From the NCBI RefSeq assembly GCF_907165205.1, contig NC_058190.1, forward strand, positions 42,272,116 to 42,336,115: a stretch of DNA of 64,000 nt, written 5' to 3'. Below the pieces are notes generated by a model. It searched no databases, had not been told where the DNA came from, and saw only the letters and a program-made list of their open reading frames with translations. The translations under genes and the position numbers were made by a program. Shown piece by piece: positions 55,863 to 64,000 of this stretch (the first letter of the stretch is position 1; every line of letters starts with the position of its first letter). This DNA comes from Coccinella septempunctata (taxonomy: Eukaryota > Arthropoda > Insecta > Coleoptera > Coccinellidae).

Positions 55863-58800
55863 GTAGGATCTCATTTTCTTCAGTATGAATGTCAAATTTT
55901 TTTTAATTTACAAATTATTTTTCTCAATTCAATATTCAGAACAATCTCTCGTCCGTTTATACAATATGATTTTATAAATTCTGTCTAGCAAAGTTGAACT
56001 CTTATTTCGTTACAGATTTCCTTTTGTTTCATTCATTAATCCTTCTTTCTTATGTTTATGTAACTGAGCAACTCATATCTCATCATTTCAGATCAAAACT
56101 AATTTTCATCAGAATAATAATTAAATTAAATAATTTGAGTTTATGATGAAGAAATGTCAATTAGAATTTTCCATGTTAGGAAAAGTTCAATAGGAATTCA
56201 AAGTAAGGTCGAACAGTTCTAATATAAATTGTAGTTGGTAAATTCATACTTAAGATTAGTGGCTGAAAATATTTTAAAGGTAATATTTCCTTCAGTTTAG
56301 AGATATTATATCCTGCAGTGAAATTTTTCTCTAAGATTTGGTTTACAGAAAACATCGAAACCAAAATTAAATTGGTTAATGAAGCAGATATTCTCAAAAA
56401 ACAATTTCATGCCATTTTCATTCATTAGTCTGAAAACAAACAAAAAACTGTTAGCAAACATATAAATCCCTTTTGTGAATGGCATTAATTCCTTCATTGA
56501 CTTTTCCGTAAAGCATGCATATTCAAAGTAAAATTTCTTCAAAATCTCTAAAACTAACCTCAAAATAGAGTCACGATGTATCTTGTCGAAAAATACGTCT
56601 TTTTAAATAGGAAAAATATGGGCAAAAATATTTCAAATCAACTCTCATTCCCTAATTCTAAAAATTTGAATGAAATGAATTATTCTAACAAGGGGAACGA
56701 ACAAATAATGATATATAGTGAAAATATGAAAAGATAAACAAAGTATGTATACCGATAATAAAACTGATATAGTCTCGAATTGGAAATTTCATGTTGATGT
56801 TAACAAAAAGTGTAGATGAAAATCAGTACAAGTATCGTTCAAAATTTGATGATATAAAACATTCAAAAAATCAGTATTGAAGATGGACACTCGAAATATT
56901 TATTTTTACGACGTTTATGGTTGTGGAAATGCCATCTTTATGTTACGGTGTATTAGGTACAATTCATTCACGTCCTATCTCAACCTGTCTTTGGCGAAGT
57001 AAAAAAATTTTTTTTCAAGAAGATGTTCGAGGATTGCTCGAACAATCCACATTTTTCTTTCAACTTCACTTCGCAACAGTTTCGCAGACTTTGGAAATGA
57101 TGAACTATGATAGATCTGTTTTATGGTGACAAATTTATCAAAAAATAGGTCTTGTATCTTGAGGAAGTGCTTCCAACACCGTTACTAATATAACTTGAGG
57201 TTCCTATTATGGATTTTCGGGGTATCAACCTCCCTAAACTTTGCATATCACCGGGAAACCTGTCTTTCTTTCCGGAGCTCGTAGCGAGCAAAGTAATCGA
57301 TAACGAAGCAACGTCCGCATAAGTGTTACATTCGGGATTACGAGAAACTCGATATTGAAGGAGATGTCATTAACCCTTTGCTGTATTTGTGGTGATTCCC
57401 CACTCAGAAACCCTTTCTGCCTCAAACACCGTTCATATTAAAAAAGTCTCTTTCACGGTGTACTGAAAAATATCATTTCACTGGCATAACTACAGCATTG
57501 ACCAAAATATTATTCATTCATAGTAGGTACCATGATTTGATGGAAGAAAAATCTTCAAATCTGAGAAAGCGTCAAAAAATAATGAGAAATTGATGACATA
57601 AATTTCGATTGAAGAATTGTATCAATAACAGATTTTTGGATGAATAGTCAGAGGAATAATTCTGGCTTCACTAATCGGGAAAAATTTCAGGAAAAAATTT
57701 CATTACCTATCGGTTTATGGTCTAGATATTTGGAACTTGTGTATCAATTCCAGAACCTTTTTTCGAAAACTATCACTAATCATAATGTAGGTACGTTACA
57801 AAATTAGCAACCATTAATTAATTTGTCGAGAATAAATCTTTATAAATGTTTAAATATTATAATACTGGGTGTTTTGTGATTGGTCTTCTGGAAGTTTTAC
57901 AAGAACTTTCAATTCTTCTACCCCATTTACCTCCCTTTCACGATATGAGTTTTTCTAGTCTTTGTTCCTTTCTTTCTGCTAATCGGGATTATACAGGTTG
58001 AGTCAATAATGCGCAATCTCTCGATAACTCTTAGAAATTTTGGGCTCGGAATCAACAGAAGCTAAAATTATTATTTTTGACTTTATCTCCAAAAAAGGTG
58101 AAACATTATGTCACCCTGATTTTTCAAATGAGAATATCCACTTTCTATATCATATTCTGAATCTACATAATAGGTTCTTCTGTTTGCATAAAAAGTGTAG
58201 CACTTTTCTACACTCGATTTGATTTACACCAGTGTAGAGGAAGTGTAGTTTATACACACATAGTCAAAAGGAGAAGTAGATAAACTACGCCTCCTCTACA
58301 CTGGTGTAAATTCAATCAGCAAACGAATACTAAAATCGAGTGTAGAAAAGTGTTACACTTTTTATGCAAACGAAAGGACCTTTTATAATTCTGATTTCGA
58401 AATACCCCAATTGTTATAATTTATCTGACGTTGGCCATTTTCTCCAACAAATTTCATGGTTATGATTGTTTTAACTAGAGATCATATCTATAAAAACGTT
58501 CTAGATGAATGTATGATTTATTTATCGAATTCCTCAAGAGTTTTCAAGTCTTCATGTCCATAACTTCATCATTTCGAATGGCATGCCATGAATTTTTTTT
58601 GTCTGATGGATACCTTTCTGCCTATTTGATATAGTTCTTTTTCATTGAAACATTTAAGGCCTAAAATGAATAGTTTTCATTCATAATGCTTTAATCACTA
58701 CACTACGAAAAGGGCACGTTTTGATAACGCTTAATGTATCCAGAACTTCTGTCATGTACCATGAATACATAAATATTGAAAAAACTCAGATTCAATAAGT

Positions 58801-60823
58801 TTTATCATTTGATCCATGTAATGAAAAAAAAATTATATTCATTTCTAGCACTCAAGGTTAGGGTTGCCATTTGAAAAACTCAACTACCCTTCACGTAAAT
58901 CGCATAAATCAAAATAAAAATTGACCTGTTCCTGTATATTTCTACAGAATAGTGAATACCAAAGATATGAGTTTTTTATAAGAAGTTGTTGAAGAATCAT
59001 GGTCTACGAATCGCAATAATTAGTAGGTACCTTATTGAAAATAATATCTGATTCGTAAACATCTGTTTTTTATTCAGTCGGATAAGAAACATTTTTTTCC
59101 TGCCATGTTTCGTTGAATTATGACCATGTTATATTTGATGTAACTCAAAGGAGGAAAGGCACTCTCACGTAGACTCTTTGACGTTTTAAACGTAAGAAAT
59201 GATTCCGACAGTCGAAACACGTCGTTAACGTCTAAAGATAGCTTTATATCTCCACTATATTCCGGCTAAATGACCCACGAAAACGTATCCCATTCGATAA
59301 TGAAAGAAATATTGTTTTCTTCATTAGAGAAAGTATAAATAATCGCCACCTTTCTTCAAGTAGACAAAATCGAGAAAACCTTTCATCGAAAGAAATCGGT
59401 TCACCGTTTGTTGGTACAACAAAAGGACGGATATCATCGATTGTTGCAATGGTTCATTAATAGGATTTCAAGTATAATGTTCACGAAACCTTATAGCCAT
59501 GAGGAAAGCGAACACGAATTTGTGTTCGGTAAATTAATTTGGGAGATTCGACGATTACGTTCTCAAAACTAAATCGACTGGGTTAATAGAAGGGAAATAT
59601 AATTTCGGCTAGATGTATATTTCGTGAATTGAAAAGGAACTTTCGTTCCTATTGTGATCCGACTATTATTCTCCATTTGATGAAACAAGGCGGTCTGCAG
59701 GCATTCTCTCTATTCTCCTTTCTTGATTGAATTTTCTCGTATAGCCCGTATAGTCTATAGGAGATTTCTGAATGACGCACTTTTCGTTCTACAAAAAGCG
59801 TAGGAAAAATTCTTCAATAATAATATTGTTACTTCCGAAATGATAAATTTCAATCTCCTACAACAATGGAAATTTTAAGGAAACAAGAATTAATACCTAA
59901 GTACGGATGACTGCATTTCGATTGCTGGATTTATTTCTGTCATTAATTTTCATAGCGATCATAATTTTCAATTGGAAATGGGTTTCATGGAGTGGAATTA
60001 AAAAAAACAGAGAGAAAACAGATATTTATTGAAAAATTCCATGGAAACTTCCTTCCCTCAAAAGATGACTCGACTCACTAGCAATTTTATTCATTTCCAA
60101 AGAATCGTAATATACAGGGTGTATCTGAAACACAACGGAAAAATGAAAGGGGTTATTCTTCGTGAAAATTGAAGTGAGTATTTGGAATAAAATTTTTTTC
60201 CCCAGAAAAGTTTTTCTTATTTATTTTCCCTGTATATTGAGCTAAAGGCACGAAGCTTGGCAAATATCATTTGTCAATGCAATTACACATGTTGGAATCT
60301 TTTCCAACCTTGAAGTATGCTCAGAAAGGATTAAAATAGTAAACCTCTAAGATATTTTTTCTCACAACTTTTTTTGGATGAAAATTTTCACTTCAAAATA
60401 ACATGGCTACAGATCCAATTCATACACTATCTTTTTTATTTCTACAATTCAACAGCAACTAGCTTCCAGAAAAAGGGTGAAGTCCATCAAGGACCAACAG
60501 CATTCAATCAACGTTTCGAAATGACTTTACGCAGTCGAGATTTAATAGTCGTACTTAGAAAATCGTAAAACTGAAAATTTGTTTGTTCAAATCCGTTGAA
60601 CCTAGCTAGTTCATAACAATGAAACTCTGTTGGTTCGTTTATATCTGAATGAATATGCTTTTGTTCACGAGAAGAGTCTTGAGAATTGTGTTATATCATT
60701 AAAATATAAGGAGTTTGAGTGGTCTGAAGAAAGTCACGATCAATAATCTCATTCAGTAAGTTCATAACCATCAAGTACAATAAACAAATTTTACGTTGTT
60801 GTATGCCAAATACGATATACATA
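55863..60823. other. Probable large first coding intron / non-coding
   Basis: No open frame has domain content. It holds a palindromic MITE (58173-58380) and repeat-edge motifs at about 57864 (TACTGGGTG) and 60115 (TACAGGGTGTATC). Confidence 0.45.
58173..58380. mobile_element. Palindromic MITE (family PAL), copy 2
   Basis: This copy has the same foldback as 10813-11019, with the asymmetric TTAGTATTCGTTTGCTGATT segment now in the right arm, inverted. The two copies are therefore in opposite orientation. Left TA is present (58171-58172); the right flank is degenerate. The left outer 10 bp carry several mismatches against the right end. Confidence 0.85.
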
Positions 60824-62043
60824 CGAGGATATATTGAAAAATTCTTAGCCTACTATAGAATCAAACAAAATTTCAATGTCGAAATATTTCACTACTCAAC
60901 ATATTCTCCCCTTAATTGGATACATTTATTACAGCGAACCTGCAACGTCTCTAGACCTTTCAAAAAAAATGTTTCTTCTTGCTCTGCAAACCAGACCTCC
61001 ACAGCTTTTATTACCTCCTCGTTGGAAAAAAATTTATGACCTTTTAAACTTTTTTTCAGTTGAGGAAAGAGATGATAGTCGGATGGAGCCAAAACTGGTG
61101 AATAAAGGGGGTGTTCTAGTAATTCAAACCCTAAATCACGAATTTTTTGCATGGCAACATGAGATTTGTGTGCAGGAGCGCGTCTTTTCTCATTAATTTT
61201 TCCCGTACACTGGTCAGTAATTTCGATTAGTTATCTCAGGTTATTGTTCTACCCATACAATCAATCATGATGACTCCATGGCAATCCTAAAAAACTACTT
61301 TTCCAGCAGATTTTTGGACACGAAACTTCTTAGGTCTTGGTGAACCAAAGTGTCGCCATTCCATCGATTGTTGCTTTATTTCTGGGTAGTAGAAATGTAC
61401 CCAAGTCTCATCCATAGTAACAATTCGGTTTAAGAAGTCTATATTGTTTTCAAATCGAGCACAGATCGAACGCGATGCTTTTACCCTTGCACGTCAACAC
61501 GGTCAACATTCAAACATTTGGGGATCCATTTTGCAGCAATTTTTCTCATGTCCATATGACGTGAACTTTAAGATGAACTCGTTCGTATGAAATATTCAGT
61601 GCTACAGATATCCGTTTTAGCCCAATTTGACGTTCTTATAAAATCATGTCATAAACTGCATCGATATTTTCGAGGACTGACACAGAAACTTGCCTTCCCG
61701 ATCGGTCATCATCTTCAATGGAAAATTTACTTCTTTTGAAGCTTGCAGTCCAGTTTTTCACGGTCGCATATTCGAAGGACATTGATCACCAGGGGTATTA
61801 AGCTTACCTCTTAACCCTTTTAAATACAGGTATTTGATGATGGCACGATACTCCAATTTTTCGATTTTCACAATTTCTGTGGACATCTTCTTTCTTTTAA
61901 TTTATAACGTAACTGTGGTTCACTTTTTTGGCCTCAAACTTCACACCGACACTTCTAATGAGTTATTGTTCGTTGCTATGGTAACGCAATATTTTTTTAA
62001 GCGTGGAACTGGTCTAGGCTAACTAGATATAAATTCCTCCTCG
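60824..62043 (-). mobile_element. Mariner-family element MAR, copy E (both ends present, defective)
   Basis: It is bounded by CGAGGATATATTGAAAAATT on the left and the complement of the TATATCTAGTTAGCC end on the right, with TA on both sides (60822-60823 and 62044-62045). At 1220 bp it is about 75 bp shorter than copy A because of internal deletions. Confidence 0.9.
60892..61886 (-). pseudogene. Mariner transposase with catalytic-site deletion
   Basis: The start codon (61884-61886) and stop (60892-60894) are preserved. A deletion near 61180 removes the codons around the second catalytic Asp (the DNAPAH block joins directly to upstream sequence). Small indels shift the frame near 61250-61300, 61490 and 61630. 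The C-terminal 86 residues, ending RGEYVE, stay open, with the third Asp in SPVLAPSDYHLF. Confidence 0.85.
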
Positions 62044-62049
62044 TATTAT

Positions 62050-62360
62050 GTATGGAGCCAGCCGGTAGGGTATCATTTAACTGTCTGTTTCTGCTACATA
62101 TGATTGACCAAAAATTACTGGCTCAACATTAAAATATCGATCTTTCTGAAACATCAATGTGTGGTTTGTATCTTTAGGTTTATAACTCAAGTACGATTCG
62201 TCTGTGAAACACGAGAACTCTGACCTGTCTGTTATTCCACTTGCGAGCGAAACATCGCTACTCCTCGCCGCAAACGTGCTACCTGATTAAACACCGATAT
62301 TCATGATAGCCCCCGGCTCCTCCAACGAATGAAACAGCTTCTTCAGGCCACATCTTATCA
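62050..62360 (-). pseudogene. Tc1-like transposase remnant (different family)
   Basis: A minus-strand frame reads EFSCFTDESYLSYKPKD and then a FQKDRYFNVEPVIFGQSYV segment. This matches the layout around the first catalytic Asp of Tc1-like transposases (FTDES, then a ...RY..... VIFWG-type segment). An upstream piece in another frame reads VARLRRGVAMFRSQ, where the family has an ARL.FA..H segment. It is clearly not the 24-27 kb family. The region is short and broken, and the rest of the transposase is absent. Confidence 0.4.
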
Positions 62361-63003
62361 AATTTAAAACAGCATCGGCTCATTTCTATAATTGTGATGT
62401 TTACATCTCTATTAGAATGTAATATACATAAATTTATGTGAGACGTCTAATAACCGCCTTCTTGGGCTGACGGTGGCGTTTGCGGTCTAGAACTACTTCT
62501 TAATTTGGTTTGAAGTAGGAATCAATTTGTCCGGAGCACGGATTGTGATAGGTTAAACTGGAAGTAATTGGATCGTTGAAAAGTGCTCTTTTCTCGGAGA
62601 TTATATGCTGCTGACTGGAAGAAGGATCAATCTAGATTGTAGAATGTAGATCTCTTCGGACAGGCTTATGAGGGGTATGTTTTCCTCATGAATTCAAAAA
62701 GACCCTACTCGTATTGAAGCGAGTAGATCCTGATGGGGTAGATGACGAATCATCAACAACCCCTTGACTGAGATTGGGTTAAGCCAGTGCCTCACACGTC
62801 TAGTGCAGGGGTAATCTAGTAACTAATTCACTGATTTCATACTGCATGAAGTTCCAAAAGACATTTGAAAGAAGCCCAGACCCTACAGAACACTCTTTCT
62901 ATTTTCATAGACCCCGCAAAACCACAGCTGATAAGGGGTTGTTCAGAAGCATACTTCTGCAAGAAGACTGACATAAAATGCTCAGAGAAAAGTCATATTG
63001 TAA
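62361..63003. other. Unassigned sequence
   Basis: Nothing recognised up to the second family X copy. A 70-codon frame (62865-63077) runs into that copy. Confidence 0.45.
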
Positions 63004-64000
63004 TAGTTGGGGAGCCGACGATGCTAAATCAGGATTTACTCGAGCGTCGTGGAAACCTAATGGATTTTGAAGATTAGATGGTATAGAAAGAAAAAAAGGT
63101 TCTATGATGTATCCCCACAGCGGTGGGGAAACCGTCTGCAGGTTTTTGAAGAGTAAAAAAGTAAAAAAAAATCGTCAGGTGTACATACTGGATCGTGTCA
63201 GATTAAGATACTGTATATGCCCTACGTGTCTCTGCGATAATAAATTCATGTTAATCTGACAGTTTGCGTGGTGGAGCTGGCCGTACAGAAGAGTTGAAAA
63301 TGGTCAAAAAAAAATTTTTTCGAGCGTGTCAGATTTTTAGAGGATATGTTAATTGAACCCGAAGGAAGCTGTTTTTCAAGACGCTGACATTTCGGACGTG
63401 ACGCAAGGTCACAGCGGTCCTTTGAAAATGCAAGAAAAAATCGTAACTTGTACATATTGAGCGTGTCAGATTTTCATACATATGGTTAATCTCGGTGTTG
63501 CAGACGTGTTCACCCCTTAATCTGACACTAATCAGTAGGGGTTTTCTTAATCTGACAGTTTAAAGATGATAATAAGGCCTTTTTTTAAATATCTCCATTC
63601 CTGTACCTCTAATCGTTTTTGTATTAATCATGAAAGTTGTAGATAATAAAATTCTATACATACATACTTTTGTCTGAAGCAATTTTACATACCCTTAACC
63701 GTTTTCGAGTTAGAGGGCGAGGAGCTTAGCCACATATGCGAAAGTCCAAGGTCAATGTAGAAATCCAGTCTAATGTACATTCATCCCAAAAACGTTCAAA
63801 GGTAGGAAAAATTGCTTCGGACAAAATTTGTAAGGAATGTTATGCTTAACAACTTTTATAATGAATGCGAAAACAAATTGAAGCCCAGGTGAATAGATAA
63901 TTCAAGAAAAACTGATTTTTGTGAAATTTATGGCCAATTTTTACTGTGTCGGCTTGCTGAAACTGTCAGATTATATTTTTTCCATTATTAATGAATCACA
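63004..64000. mobile_element. Family X TIR element, copy 2 (cut by window end)
   Basis: It starts with the same TAGTTGGGGAGCC and is collinear with 50460 to about 51440, including GGTTCTATGATGTAT, GACGCAAGGTCACAGCGGTC and CTTAACCGTTTTCGAGTTAG. The right end lies outside the window. Orientation is the same as copy 1. Confidence 0.8.

Noticed and set aside
61834..62022. Plus-strand 62-codon frame
   Set aside because: Antisense to the 5' region of mariner copy E; the same false frame appears in copy A.
1..64000. CRISPR array, operon or bacterial insert
   Set aside because: No regularly spaced repeats, no Shine-Dalgarno-led gene strings, and spliced genes and eukaryotic transposons throughout.

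Overview
The window looks like AT-rich nuclear DNA from an insect. It has spliced genes with GT-AG introns, an arthropod-style TATA/initiator promoter, a eukaryotic tRNA-Gly(UCC) with internal A and B boxes, and dense class I and class II transposons of the kinds common in arthropods (mariner, Tc1, pogo-like MITEs, jockey-superfamily non-LTR elements, Penelope). A beetle is a reasonable guess, but it rests on impression only. No CRISPR array, operon or rRNA was seen.

Host genes are few. A tRNA-Gly(UCC) lies at 6605-6676. A two-exon gene on the minus strand (8203-10686) encodes a 415-residue acidic, disordered protein that I do not recognise. At 55.68-55.86 kb a promoter, a tiny non-coding first exon, a 74-nt 5'UTR intron and a 62-nt first coding exon (starting MATYAAYRHIELDKV) mark the beginning of a plus-strand gene. 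No convincing downstream exon was found, so it probably continues beyond 64 kb through a large intron. Weaker exon or pseudogene candidates lie near 7.1, 17.7, 20.3, 22.2-23.5 and 47.4 kb.

Mobile DNA makes up most of the recognisable content. Five defective copies of one mariner (DD34D) family lie at 14.7, 20.9, 28.5, 54.2 and 60.8 kb. Two Tc1-like (DD34E) copies sit in inverted orientation at 23.7 and 26.1 kb; the second has an uninterrupted 343-residue transposase between terminal repeats and TA duplications. A non-LTR retrotransposon with open ORF1 and ORF2 occupies about 33.66-38.45 kb. Two 5'-truncated copies of a different non-LTR family lie at 3.0 and 49.4 kb. A Penelope-like 3' fragment with a hammerhead-like motif is at 42.4-43.2 kb.

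Non-autonomous DNA elements include two related TA-flanked elements with internal motif arrays (11.8-12.7 and 13.1-14.05 kb), two copies of a nearly perfect palindromic MITE (10.8 and 58.2 kb), a 1.2-kb TIR element nested in a dispersed repeat (40.0-41.2 kb), and a 1.33-kb TIR element with many copies of an internal motif (50.5-51.8 kb; second copy from 63.0 kb to the window edge). A short motif, TACAGGGTG, recurs across the window at the edges of dispersed repeats. The most interesting items are the motif-array elements, the Tc1 insertion exactly at a tandem-duplication junction, and the unannotated first exon at 55.8 kb. I saw no clear evidence of a wholly new functional system.
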